Of a DNA stretch of 64,000 bases, positions 25,701 through 36,223 are shown piece after piece. Both the position numbers and the translations under genes were made by a program. Below the pieces are notes generated by a model. It was not told where the DNA came from. It was given only the letters and a program-made list of their open reading frames with translations, and did no database searches. The number at the start of each line of letters is the position of its first letter. Position 1 is the first letter of the stretch. The DNA is from Brachionus manjavacas (taxonomy: Eukaryota > Rotifera > Eurotatoria > Ploima > Brachionidae): assembly GCA_019054805.1 (NCBI GenBank), contig JAHQIY010000018.1, forward strand, positions 496,001-560,000, in the 5' to 3' direction.

Positions 25701-25926
25701 AGTTAGTTTGTTAGTTAGAGAGACTTACGTAGCAGAGTTTGTTGATGGCGTTGGCTTTCACAGTCATGCTGTCCTGTTTGAGCTCTTGTTTTATCTCATC
25801 GACACAGTCGGCGATGTATTTGGCCTCGTTGTTCTTGTGGTTGCGGATGCCTCGGACCAGGTCGTGCAAATTTTTGTCAAATATTTGGCCAAAGCTGTCT
25901 TTGGCTTTGCGTATGGCAGCGTCCAT
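16701..25926 (-). CDS. AP3D1: AP-3 complex subunit delta
   Basis: Large subunit of the AP-3 adaptor, which sorts cargo from endosomes to lysosomes and related organelles. Eleven exons join in phase: 25926-25729, 25664-25584, 25532-24950, 24888-24845, 21279-21231, 21181-19636, 18085-17581, 17533-17252, 17195-17110, 17057-16930 and 16876-16701, giving about 1,225 residues, close to vertebrate length. Signatures in order: FDKNLHDLVRGIRNHK, SQTFHEGTDVLML, NPKNYLSLAPIFFKLM, KLFGALTPLEPRLGKKL (HEAT-rich adaptin trunk), QCLDDKDESIR, DICSQNNYQYVTNFEWY, then the delta-specific hinge (DPNDPHRALDINLDE), a long Lys/Glu-rich segment (KSKKSKKDKETDSKKKK) and an appendage ending IENLLEEFRTILSP. The start codon is the ATG at 25926. 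Most introns are 45-70 bases; those at 18086-19635 and 21280-24844 are large. Nothing is missing or broken. Confidence 0.97.
18086..19635 (-). other. AP3D1 intron (1.55 kb)
   Basis: Bounded by a GTAGGT donor after 19636 and a TTAG acceptor before 18085, in matching phase (2 then 1). The interior is A/T-rich with no coding signal or recognisable element. Confidence 0.7.
23032..23810 (+). pseudogene. Decayed unidentified coding remnant inside the AP3D1 intron
   Basis: An open frame at 23032-23304 (90 codons) is followed, after several stops and frame changes, by coding-like stretches ending in NADVWNKAKSSCPVYLKEDD, GTWKHVVSLAIR and a TAA at 23808-23810. Codon-like composition and a plausible AATAAA at 23865 suggest a retroposed gene or mobile-element ORF, now dead. 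I do not recognise the family. It is antisense to AP3D1. Confidence 0.35.
24194..24631. repeat. Three-copy 145-bp tandem repeat in the AP3D1 intron
   Basis: Units start at about 24194, 24339 and 24484, each with AATTATTTTTTTAAGATTAA at its head and CACTTGTATTAGGATAAATC (CTCTTGTATT in the third) near its end. The copies differ at only a few positions, implying recent duplication or homogenisation. Confidence 0.85.
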
Positions 25927-28900
25927 AATCAAGCTTTTAATTGAGCTCGTCTAACTTGTTGTCTAAGAGAAAAAGTCATTTGATTTTAAAGCAAAAGATA
26001 AGTGTTATCTATCTTTGTGGCAAATGGGAGTTTAGGAATTAAATCAGGAATAAATTTTATAATTTATAATTTTTTATTTGAGAGAAAAATATTAAAAGAT
26101 TTTTTGGATTTTTGTGTGCACCCTCTTGCCTCTGCTGGTTGCGTGCAAGTACAGTAATTTAGGATTCGTTCGAAGACAAAGTAGAAATTTATTTCAAATT
26201 ATGCTTGTTTTGACTAGTCCTAAACTAAGTTGTCTTCTTCAGATCGATATTTTTTAATTGGAATTTTTTTTTGAAATTAACTTCGTCAAAAGTTGGCTGG
26301 CACACTGTCAATCTGAAAAGCACAATTTCATTTTTTCTACATCAAATATTTGCCAGCAAACTAGAGCTGTTGGTGACAGAGGCGAAAAATATTATGTTAA
26401 AAAATAAAAAAAAAATTTTCTTATTTACTCTCTTTTTTTTTTTCTAAAATTCCTTGCTCTCCAAAAAAAGCCTTTTTTGACAGAGATAAACGAAGTTTGA
26501 CTACTGACATTTAAAAACAATAAAATATTTTCATTTAATTTTTGGAAGTGGTCTTCTTTTTAGCCAAAATATTTATCAACTCTAAAAATGCCGCTGTCCT
26601 GATTTGAAACATATTGATGAAGAAATTAAATTTTTTTTTTTACAATAAATTTATTAAAGAATTTCATTTAAATTAATTTAATTTTAAAATTTTTTGCATT
26701 AATTTCCTGAAATTTAGACGAAATCGATTTAAAAATCTACTATAAAAATATTTAAAAAACTTTTCTTAACTTTTGAGTGTTAAGAAAAGTTGTTGAAAAT
26801 TTTGCTTGTTTTAAATTAAAAAAAATCAATCTTTCTTTTAATTAAAAAATACAAATGAAAAATTTATGAATAATTAATCACTTTTGATAACTTTTAAAAT
26901 GTCAACAAAAAGACTTTTAGACTGGGTCCAAATGATGATATATACATATTAGTCATAGAGTACAATTAATATTTGTTTCATCCAAATTAATCAATTTTTC
27001 AGGACTGAATCATTATGTTCCATTGATTGTGAAACTGGTAGAGTAACTGGTGGTGGTTTAAATTCAATTTTAGTTTTTTAATTTGAAGGAGATTTTAGTT
27101 TTTTAAATCTGAGCAATTAAATGACATTTATTTTAAAATTTTCTATCAATAATAGAAAAAAAGTTAATACTAAAATTTGCCAGTGGTAGTGGACTCAACT
27201 CTTGCGGAAAGTTTAGAGAAGATTTCATAGCCTCTCTCTAAAAATCAATGGCATATTTGCATTGTTTTATCTTTATTAATAAATTAATATCAAATCTTCA
27301 TTTGGTTTTTTATAGCAATAGCTTGATTAACTTGAGGTTTTTAGATTTTTTTTAAATTTCACATTTATATTGATTTTAAATTTGTCATCAAATTTTACCA
27401 AGAAGGAATCTAAGAAATCAATTTATTTATTTATAAGTAGTAAAACAATTGATAAATTTAATAAAAATTAAATTCTAATCAGCAAATGTAAAAAAATTAG
27501 ATATAAATGCATCATAACTCTGCCGTAAGCTGGTCCCAATTCTGAATGAAAGAATAGGAAGGTTAAAGCAGTTTAAATTAAAAATAATTGTTAACAACAT
27601 GTGATTTTATTTAATTGAAATAAAAATTTTAAATATTTTAATCTAAATTAAAATCTGGCTTTTATATATTTGAATGAAAATTTTCAAGGATAATATATAA
27701 AATAAAATTTATTTAGAAAACGAAAATACTTAAGAGGGTTATTTTTAATCAGCAACAGCATAATTAATAAAAATTTTCTTCTATAATTAAGGCACATTAT
27801 TTTTTATAAATACTTTTTTTAATATGAAAAATACTCTTTTTTTATAAAATGAAATTTTTTTATAAACTAAAATATATTTTTACTAATTGTTACTGAAAAT
27901 AAAATTTAAATCTTATATTCAAAACATGACTAAGAAGTCAAAAAGTTATCTTGGGGGTTCTTGATTTCTTTTACTAAATCGGAAACTTATGTCTTATTTT
28001 ATTCCATCAATGAATGATTTGGCAATCAGAAATGCTGAAAAAATTTTCAGTGAATTCAATGAAATTATTCTTGCTGCAGCAGATTTTATCTCAGAAAAGT
28101 GACCAAACTTAACCTCACGTTTGGTAAGAAGTACATTGCGGCATATTTGTGCAGGGGCAAGAAGAAGAATATAAGATCTTGTTAAAGCATTAAAATACTT
28201 TATTAATATAACTATACTTTAAATGTTTTGTTTTTTTTAAATTAATATAAGAATTGTATTTCTTATTTTATATAGTATTATATAGTATATATAGTATTAT
28301 ATTTTATATATATTATTTTTATCATAAATATTAATATTAAATTTGTAAATAAACATTAATAAAAAAATTAAAATTTATAATAAACAATTTTTAACTTCAT
28401 TTTTATTTGAAAGCAAAAAATTAATTAAAAACTGATCATAATTTTTTTTTCGTAGATGGATCATTATGAATCTGCTCACTCCTCTTCAATGAAAATTCGA
28501 TTAATTTTTCTTTTTTTCATTGATGCGACATCTAATTGACTGGAAAATTCTAATTCTAATTAAATAAATAAATTATTAACTCATTTGTTTATCTGTACCA
28601 AGCTAAAGTTCCTTTAGATTACAAAATAAAAATCAAAAAAGAAAAAAATAGAAAATTATTTAAAATTATTATTTTAAAGTATGGTATTATAAAAAATAAA
28701 ATCAAAGTAAAAGTATTTGAAATAAATAAAAAATGAAAGTTAAATTAAATTTTTAAGAAATAAACAATGGCTGAAAATATCTATCTTTAAAACATACAAA
28801 AAAATTGTTCTCAATAAATCTATTCCCCATTTATAATTTTGTGAAATATTCAAGTAATTCAAATCAATTAATTAATTTAGAAATATTAATTGGAGAAAAA

Positions 28901-29054
28901 GTATTCCATAAGAAAAAATTGTTTCTATTGATTTTTTTTTAAATACTTAAACAACTATTTTTAACTAATAACTTGGTTACTCAGTTTAAAAATTAGAGTT
29001 TAAATTTTTTATATTTTTTTCTTTTAAAACTTGATTAAAAAATTAAAATTAAAA
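25927..29054. other. Intergenic DNA between divergent AP3D1 and the Bcl-2-like gene
   Basis: About 3.1 kb, A/T-rich. A short coding-like stretch at 27988-28108 (LAIRNAEKIFSEFNEIIL, then AAADFISEK) is open for some 39 codons and may be a transposon scrap. A TATATAGTATTA repeat patch lies at 28270-28310. No complete gene or RNA gene was recognised. The segment 25927-25975 carries a TTTTTCTCTTAG acceptor-like signal upstream of the AP3D1 ATG. Confidence 0.5.
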
Positions 29055-29640
29055 ATGGACAAGTGCATTTCTTCTCTGGAAGTTGTCAAGGACTATTTTA
29101 CATTTCGGCTAAATGAATCGAGCAATTTGAATAAGAAAGACTATTTCAAAAGCTCGAGCCTAGATGGCAAAAAAGATGTCTTGAACACCATTCGGATGTT
29201 GTGCTACGAAGCCGAGACTAAAAATCGCGAAAACTACGACTACTACATAGGATACACCATGGAAAAACTGGAAAACTTGGCAAAAAATGACTACTGTATG
29301 CTCATACAAAAGCTTCAAGACATAGCCAACCTGCTCTTCAATGACAACATCGACTGGGGTCGCATAATCTCACTGCTATCGTTTGTCTCCTATTTTTCCT
29401 ATAAATATGCCTGGCTGAACAAGGACTTGGGTCGAGCGTCCGCATGTGCTTGCAAGCTAATCGAGTGGCTCACTTCGTATTTGACTTGCAAGTGTGGCAT
29501 GTGGATTGAGTGCAATGGTGGATGGGTAAGAAAATAAAAGATAAAAATTTAAAATTTCTAAACTTTTATTTAAGGAATCATTTGGTAATTACATGGAAAA
29601 CTATCGGACTTACACTGTCAAAAAAGTGCCTTGTTGTTAA
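29055..29640 (+). CDS. Bcl-2 family protein without a transmembrane tail
   Basis: Two exons, 29055-29525 and 29575-29640, join in phase 0 to give 178 residues. The family controls mitochondrial apoptosis. BH1 is clear (NIDWGRIISLLSF, residues 98-110) and BH2 is clear (WIECNGGW then ESFGNY, 150-162). A BH3-like LCYEAE lies at 49-54 with the LxxxA(D/E) spacing. The intron splits BH2 directly after the GGW tryptophan, the position conserved in many animal Bcl-2 family genes. The first ATG with AAAAATGG context was taken as start. After BH2 the protein ends TVKKVPCC: no hydrophobic membrane anchor is present, unlike Bcl-2, Bcl-xL or Bax. Pro- or anti-apoptotic role cannot be told from sequence. 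AATAAA lies at 29660. Confidence 0.85.
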
Positions 29641-29695
29641 ATTGTTTAAATTTAATTTTAATAAAATTTCTTAAAAAAATGTTAAATTTGTTTTG

Positions 29696-29884
29696 TCATT
29701 TGCCAAAAAAGCGCCTTGAACGAAGCTGAAGTTTTAAAAAATTTAAAATTTTCATATCGCTGTTTCCATCTGAGTAAAAGAGCTGAATGTGGTTCAAAAT
29801 TTCCATGCATGTACTTGTCGTGCAAATTTTATCCTTAGATAGAAAGCGATATTTTTTGCTCATAATTTGAACTACTTGATTCAT
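29696..29884 (-). CDS. Possible small hypothetical protein (62 aa)
   Basis: An ATG-initiated frame of 62 codons lies antisense between the Bcl-2-like gene and RPS12. It is basic with a fairly coding-like composition (SKDKICTTSTCMEILNHI, FLKLQLRSRRFFGK). It has no known motif, signal peptide or membrane segment, and no intron signals were needed. It may be a real short gene or chance. Confidence 0.25.
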   Translation of the reverse strand: MNQVVQIMSKKYRFLSKDKICTTSTCMEILNHIQLFYSDGNSDMKILNFLKLQLRSRRFFGK

Positions 29885-29984
29885 CGTAAGTTAAAATCTT
29901 TTTTAATCGAATGGTCCAGGGATGATAATTTTTTTCTACTTAATAGGAAGAACTCCGTTAATTTCAACAACTTAAAAATCAATC

Positions 29985-30446
29985 ATGGAAGGGTATACAG
30001 AAACATTAGTTTAAAAAAAAATAAATAATTTATTTTTTAGAGATGAACAAACTCAACAACCAGAAGTTGCTGGTGAGATGGACATCAACGAGGCCTTGAG
30101 AAAGGTTTTGAAGGCGGCTATTGTTGCCGATGGTTTGGTTCGTGGTATCCGTGAAGCTGCTAAGGCTTTGGACAAACGACGCGCTCACTTGTGCATTCTG
30201 GCCACCAACTGCCAAGAGCCTATGTACATCAAGCTTGTCGAAGCTTTGTGCAACGAGCACAACATTCCTTTATTGAAGGTTGATGACAACAAAAAATTAG
30301 GTGAATGGTCTGGCTTGTGCAAAATAGACAAAGAAGGCAAAGCTAGAAAAGTTGTCGGATGTGCCTGTGTTGTCGTCACCGACTGGGGCGAGGAAAACGA
30401 AGGCCATTTTTTCCTCAAGAACTACATCAAACAAAATTCAAAATAA
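29985..30446 (+). CDS. RPS12: 40S ribosomal protein eS12
   Basis: Component of the small ribosomal subunit. Two exons, 29985-29992 and 30041-30446, join in phase 2 (start [11 protein letters not shown]) to give 137 residues, the usual length. Family-diagnostic stretches are [72 protein letters not shown] and CVVVTDWG. The start lies in an ATCATGG context, and a tiny first coding exon of eight bases is typical of ribosomal-protein genes. The stop codon overlaps an AAATAAATG stretch, and AATAAA at 30482 is a likely polyadenylation signal. It lies 344 bases after the Bcl-2-like gene on the same strand. Confidence 0.98.
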
Positions 30447-30780
30447 ATGTCACAATTTTTTTGAGTTTTCTTCGACCAGAAAATAAATAATTAAAAAAAA
30501 TATTTTATTAACTTTTTTTTTTAAATATTCGGCTTAAAGAATAGTTTTTGCAGAGGAATTCATTTTTTCTAAATTTCCGCAATTCATGTCAAGTTAAATA
30601 ACATGAAAATGATAAAGATAAAAAATATAAAAAAGATGTTTTTTTAAATTTGAATAGAAAGATATTTATTAAAAATTTTAATTTTAGAGATTAAATATTT
30701 TTCAAAGTTGTTAATTTCGAAGTTTGTAAAAATTCTTTATATTTTGGCATTGTGAATTTTCTTACAAACCTTCATACAAT

Positions 30781-30867
30781 TAGACTCGAAAAAAACTTGT
30801 ACTCGCCTAACTCGGAAAATTCGAGTTTATACTCGTACCCGTACTTGGCAAACTCGTAAAACTCGAG
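30781..30867. repeat. ACTCG-rich array next to the hAT remnant
   Basis: ACTCG or its complement occurs about eight times in 87 bases (GACTCGAAAA, GTACTCGCC, AACTCGGAAAATTCGAG, TACTCGTACCC, AACTCGTAAAACTCGAG). Clusters of short motifs near the ends of hAT elements are transposase-binding subterminal repeats; this one lies just beyond the 3' end of the hAT coding remnant. Confidence 0.5.
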
Positions 30868-30905
30868 TTAAAAATTATGAATTTCACTAGTCAAAATTTT
30901 TTTTG

Positions 30906-31490
30906 TTATATTTTTTAATAATTTTTATTATAGTTTATTAGTAAATCAAAATTTAATATCAAATCTATTTGAAAATATTTAATTTTAGTAATTTTTTTTA
31001 TTTCGCTTTGTTTTTCAATAAAGCCACATATACTAAAGAACCTTTCTATGAAAGCCGCCGACGCTGGAATCGAGAAAAGAATTAAAGCAACTTGTCTTAG
31101 TCTTGGAAATCTTTCAACATACTCACTCCAAAACGACGTAGTACACTTTCCAGTAACATTTTGGTCTTCAATAAAATTTAAAAAATCAATTCTTTCTTTT
31201 TTAATCTCTTCTTGCAAACTAAATCTCGCAACTTCTTCATGAGACTCATAATTTTTTGACTTTGATAGCAAAGCCATTAATGATCTGTTTTCGTTTCTGG
31301 CAGATGATGTAGAAACTTTGATTAAAAAAATTTTGATTCGTGTTAATGTTGATTTATTGGAAAACAAAGCGAAATAAAAAAAATTACTAAAATTAAATAT
31401 TTTCAAATAGATTTGATATTAAATTTTGATCTACTAATAAACTATAATAAAAATTATTAAAAAATATACTTTTCATTTATTAAATTCTTT
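30906..31490 (-). mobile_element. hAT transposase C-terminal remnant with inverted duplication
   Basis: The minus-strand frame 31406-30915 contains the hAT dimerisation block: FPRLRQVALILFSIPASAAF, then IERFFSICG, matching the family pattern P.L..lA..il.IP.tSa..ERvFS..g. There is no catalytic N-terminal part. About 110-125 bases covering the C-terminal end (30906-31025) recur as an almost exact inverted copy at about 31350-31470, so the apparent N-terminus of the frame is antisense of its own C-terminus. The locus is a dead, locally inverted fragment. Confidence 0.75.
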
Positions 31491-31584
31491 AAAATAATTA
31501 ATACACATTAAAAATAAAAAATTTATAAAAATGATTTAGTAGTAGTTGTAGTAAAATTAACTTGGAGATTCTCCAAGCGAAGCT

Positions 31585-33010
31585 TTAATAAGCAGTTGTT
31601 ACAATATGCTTCGCCAACCATCCATCATTCTTTACCTTGAAACTGTTAAGACACTTTGCATTTATTATTTCTTCTCGCAATTTGTTCCACTCATTCACAA
31701 CTCTATTGGTAAAAAAGTTATATCTTGGAAGACAGTTTTTTACACATCCCCGGATTAGGTTCTTGTTATTCCTTCTAAAGTCGTATCTTCTGGTATCAGG
31801 TATTTTTTTTTGGCTATAAATTGATCCCGTTTTCAAAATTAACTCTTTCCATTTTGTTTACAATCTTAAACATCCCGAAAAAAAATAAACGCTTGTTTCT
31901 TTACGTGTAAACGCGTTTAAGTTTTGATGGGTATAAACGCATCATAACATTACGTTTAGCACCGTTTAGCACCGTTTTAGTCAAGTCAACACATTCAACC
32001 CGTGATTTTTGCTGTCCAATAAGAGTTCAACTATTAAAAGGTTTTATTGAAAATCAATTTTTTTCAAATTCTTTCTTAATTAATTGTTACTTTGTTTAAG
32101 AGACAGTTGCAAAGCAAATTAATTTAATAAATAGAGTTCCAATTAATTTCTAATAAACTCAAAATTAGTAAAAATTGTTAATTTTGGTCTATTTTTATAA
32201 TTAAAAAAAAGACAATAAAATTCTTAAAAAATAATTTAATTTTCCTATCATTTTGAAATTTTTTCTTTTTAAAAGTTTAATAAAGTTTTTATATTTAAGA
32301 CGCTCTAAAATACAAATATAATTTCCCGGGAGAAAAACAAGACAAAATATGGCGTAAGATAGTTGACGCGTTCAATACCAAGGGTCGAGTTATCAAACAC
32401 AATATGAGTAGATCATTAAACTCTTAATTTTTTTTCTAAAATTTTAAATAATTATATTCACGAAACAACTTGTATTTAATTAAAAATTGTTATAAATTTA
32501 TTTTATAAAATAACGTTTCTTACTAAACTTGCTGTATTTTCAATCAATTCCATTTTTTTCAATTTTAAAAAATGAATTGCAGAATAAATTTTTTTCAATT
32601 TTGATATTTAATATATTTTAAACTAAAAAAATATTTGTTAAAAATAATTAATTAATCCTAATTTGATATAAATTAAAAAATTCTATTCTTTATTAATTGA
32701 AAATTATATTTTTTTAGTGTTTATATTCGTTAAAAAACGCATTATCAGATAGTTTAAACGTGTTATTTAACACGTTTAAACTATTTGATAGTTTAAACGT
32801 GTTAAACCCGTTTATTCCTGTAATTTCGCGTTAAAAAGTTACGTTTAAAGAACAATTAATAACGACGGAAAACGCGTTCAAAGCTGCGTTTATACGCGTT
32901 CAATAGTGCGTATAAACGCGCGATTAAACGCCGTTTATTTATTTTCGGGATTTGAACAAGATCACCTCGATTGCGTCTTATTCTAAGATCAGTTAAACCG
33001 AGTTTCAATT
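31585..33010 (-). mobile_element. LINE 3' end, split by a nested DNA element
   Basis: The LINE C-terminal tail reads on the minus strand from about 33010 (TDLRIRRNRGDLVQ), breaks at 32950, resumes at 31873 (MFKIVNKMERVNFENG) and, after a frameshift near 31840, ends with RRYDFRRNNKN, CVKNCLPRYNFFTNRV and VNEWNKLREEIINAK at 31585. The pattern RGDL.QMFKI...FF.NRV...WN.L matches the end of the LINE at 8184 but is a different copy or subfamily. The interruption 31874-32949 is a separate terminal-inverted-repeat element. Confidence 0.8.
31874..32949. mobile_element. Non-autonomous DNA transposon, 1,076 bp, TIR CCCGAAAATAAATAAACG
   Basis: The left end CCCGAAAAAAAATAAACG and the inverse of the right end CCCGAAAATAAATAAACG agree at 17 of 18 positions. 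Removing the element and one flanking AT restores the LINE reading frame exactly, so the insertion generated at most a 2-bp AT duplication. Both subterminal regions are packed with GTTTA/TAAAC words, AAACGCGTTTA palindromes and CGTGTTTAAACACG-type pairs (31890-31980 and 32745-32935), with GC content well above the surroundings. There is no coding capacity. The superfamily is not identified. Confidence 0.85.
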
Positions 33011-33124
33011 AACGCTTTAAAATAAAGATAAAAAATTATTTAAAAAAGCAAAACATTGATTGTCACTGTTCCTTAAATTGTGTTTTAAAATCCTTGAGTC
33101 ATTTTTCTTAAATTTTTGCAGACT

Positions 33125-33472
33125 ATTATTTTATTTGGCCCTGTTCCTTTTTGTACTTTTTGTTCTTAATGGTAATAAAAAAACCTTTTATTAATCAATA
33201 TTTTAAATTTGACTCAGATTTTTCTTACCTTCAGCATACCCGAATCCCTAAACCAGGGCTCCGCCCAGACCCCATTTAAATTTTAATAAAATGATTAAAA
33301 TTACCATTAATCACAAAAAGAACAAAAAAGAACCGGGCCAAATTAAAATAATATTCTGAAAAATTACAAAAAGTACAGAAAGTACAAAAAGGAAGAGGGC
33401 CAAATAAATTAATTAGAAAAAGTTAAAAAAGTACAGAAAGCTTTTTTACTTTTAAATATTTTCATTGTCTAT
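33125..33472. mobile_element. AGACAATGA-type MITE, copy A
   Basis: The central core ACCCGAATCCCTAAACCAGG, continuing GCTCCGCCCAGACCCC, is shared with copies at 50714, 50966 and 53022. The right end TCATTGTCTA (33462-33471) matches their terminal motif; the left end is truncated. Arms contain repeated TTTTTGTACTTTTTGTNCTT words and their complements. Confidence 0.75.
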
Positions 33473-33479
33473 ACCTCGT

Positions 33480-35685
33480 ATTTCTTTCAATTTTATAATA
33501 AAAAATGACAAGTTCTTATTTGTTTAATCTTTAATTAGGAAGAAAATTATATGAATTTTTATTAGAGGTAAAAATTAAAACTAAATCAATAATTTGAAAT
33601 TTTGCAATATAGATTTTAACTTTGTTTCGCTGAAATATATTTTAAATAATATTAAAATATCATTTAAAGTCATAATTTGGATACCTAAATGAGGAGTTTA
33701 AATTTATCTTTAATATTTTCAAATAAAGATTTTAGAAGAATCAATTAAAGATCAATTAGATAAAAAATAGTTTAATTTTTTAAATTAAATAATTTAATAT
33801 TTTATATTTAATTTGTGAAAAACTAAAAAAAAACTAATATCATCATTTTTATTAAGGTTTTAATCGAATTAGTTGTGACCATGAATTTCAAGTTGCTACA
33901 AAAATTTAAACATTGAAATGACGATTTTTTTTCTAATTTAAAATAGGAAATAAATCATCTAAAAAATAATTAGCAAATAATTTTAATGATAATCAAAATT
34001 ACAAGTTTTTCTAATTTCTTCGAGAATCATTATAAATTTTCAATAAAAGACATTTTCTTGGAAATTTTTGAAATTTAAACTTAAATAAAAATTGTCAACA
34101 AAATTTTTCCCAAAGATTTTAATTTTTGTTAAAAATAAATCTTTGAGATTGACGGAGTTTGACGTCGGTTATCAGACTCGAAATTAATATGTTCGACTTC
34201 AGTTTATGATTTAAGGCACTATACCTTTATTTTTTATTAATTCTTAAAAACAATTTTTAAAAAAATATTCTTTTTGATTACGAAATTCTTAATTTTTTCC
34301 AATTTTTCGAACCAGACTGTAAGTGCGTAAATTTTTAAAGCAGTCACAAAAATTTGTTTGGAAAAATTAAGTTTTCATTGTTTTCTAAAATTTAAATTTT
34401 TTGTTTTTAATAATTAGTTAAGGAAGCAAAATTTTCTAAGATCTGATTTTTTTATATGCTTTAGTCACCAAGTAGAGCAAAAAGAGTAATTTAAATAAAA
34501 TTAATAAGCAAAAAAATAAAATTTTTTATCAATGTTCCTTTGGCTTTGGGGTGTCTTTAAACCTCAAAAATAAATAAAATAGAACTTTGGATTTTTAAAG
34601 GGCTAATGAATCAATTAATAATATTAAAGTTATTTTTCTGCCATTAGGGATTCCTTTTTATTTTTCGAGCATTTTGATATGCAAACAGCCAAATTAGCTT
34701 TAAAAATAACCGAGATACGATTGTCTAACAAAAATCAGGAATTAAAACAAATGGAACTTTGGACAGCTGTAATTTTTGAGCGAAAAGTCAGATTCTTAAA
34801 ATTTTAACAGATTATGATTCAGCTCGTCGAGGTCTATCAAAAATATATAAAAGTTTAATTTCTGGATGATTGACCCATGTCCATTAAAGGAGAACATTTT
34901 TTTAATAGAATTATTTTAATTTTATTTAATAAAATTTTAAAATTGAGCAAAAAACTCCGAATTAAGATCAAATAGAATAAAATATACATTGAGATTAAAT
35001 TAAATAATTAAAAATCCTATTTTTTATAAATAATGATACCTTGTGAATAAATTTAAACCGATATTTGAATAAGGAGCCTTTGGTATGAAAATTAGGCTCA
35101 TATATTATTATTTGAATTTAAATGAATTTGAAAAATATACTGAAAAATTAATTTATCTTAATTAAAATTTAAATCTTTAAACTATATTCGAATTAAAATT
35201 TGAAAATATTCATTTAAAAATTAAAATTTAAAACATAAAAATTCATTCATTATCTAAAATTTACAGAATTTTTTTTCAAATTGTTAACGTGACTTTAAAT
35301 AATTCAAAGTCACATAATGTTTAGGAAGATAATTTGGAAAAAGACGGTACCAAAAGAACATGGACACAAGTCTAAAAAATCAAAATCACAAATACAAAAA
35401 TTTATTAAAATAGCTAATTTCAATAATTATGGAAAATTTAATATCAAAAATAATTTTCTAATAACATTATTTATACACACATGTGTTGAATAAATAAAAC
35501 ATTTTTTCATCAATTTATTTAAAAAGTAAAAATCTTTAATTAATAAGTTATATTTACATCATCAAAAAGAACGCGTCTCAGCACCCGTAATTACCTAATA
35601 GTTGGGTAAACAGTCAAATTTCCTAAAATTTTCATTGACTAAAAGAAAAAAAACATTCACTCGGTTTGTACACAAGCTCAAATAA
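33480..35685. other. Intergenic DNA, no gene seen
   Basis: A/T-rich sequence between the MITE and the MITF gene. A somewhat more complex stretch at 34640-34860 has short open frames but no recognisable protein. The minus-strand AATAAA near 35513-35518 could serve the MITF transcript. Confidence 0.5.
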
Positions 35686-36191
35686 TTAATTCATAAAATT
35701 TTCTATCATCAGGGTATCGGTGACATCGCCAGGGCTATAAAAATTATCCAAATTACCCAAATGCTGCATGTTTCTTTGTTCACGCTCATTAATAAATTGT
35801 TCCAGTTGATTAATTTGATTTTCGTTCAGATTAGCATCCAAATTGACTATAGTGCTATCTGATTTGATCATGTGTTCAAGTCTGTGCCCCAGAGAAGGCG
35901 ACTCCAAAAGCGATTGTAGTGAACCACCTGATTGTGACTTTTCCGACCTAAGGCTTTCCAGGCTCCTTACTTTTTCCATCAAATATCTATTCTTTATAGT
36001 CATTTGGCTCAATTTTTCCTCCAAGTCCCGGGCCTTGACCAACTCTCGCTGCAAATAGCGAATATAATCAACTGACGCCTTCAAAATGGAACCCTTGTTT
36101 TGTTTTTCCGAATTGCCTCTTGGCAATATGCTGCCCAGCTCTTTGATTCGGTCGTTGATGTTGAACCTTCGACGTCTTTCAACTAAATAAA

Positions 36192-36223
<32 letters not shown>

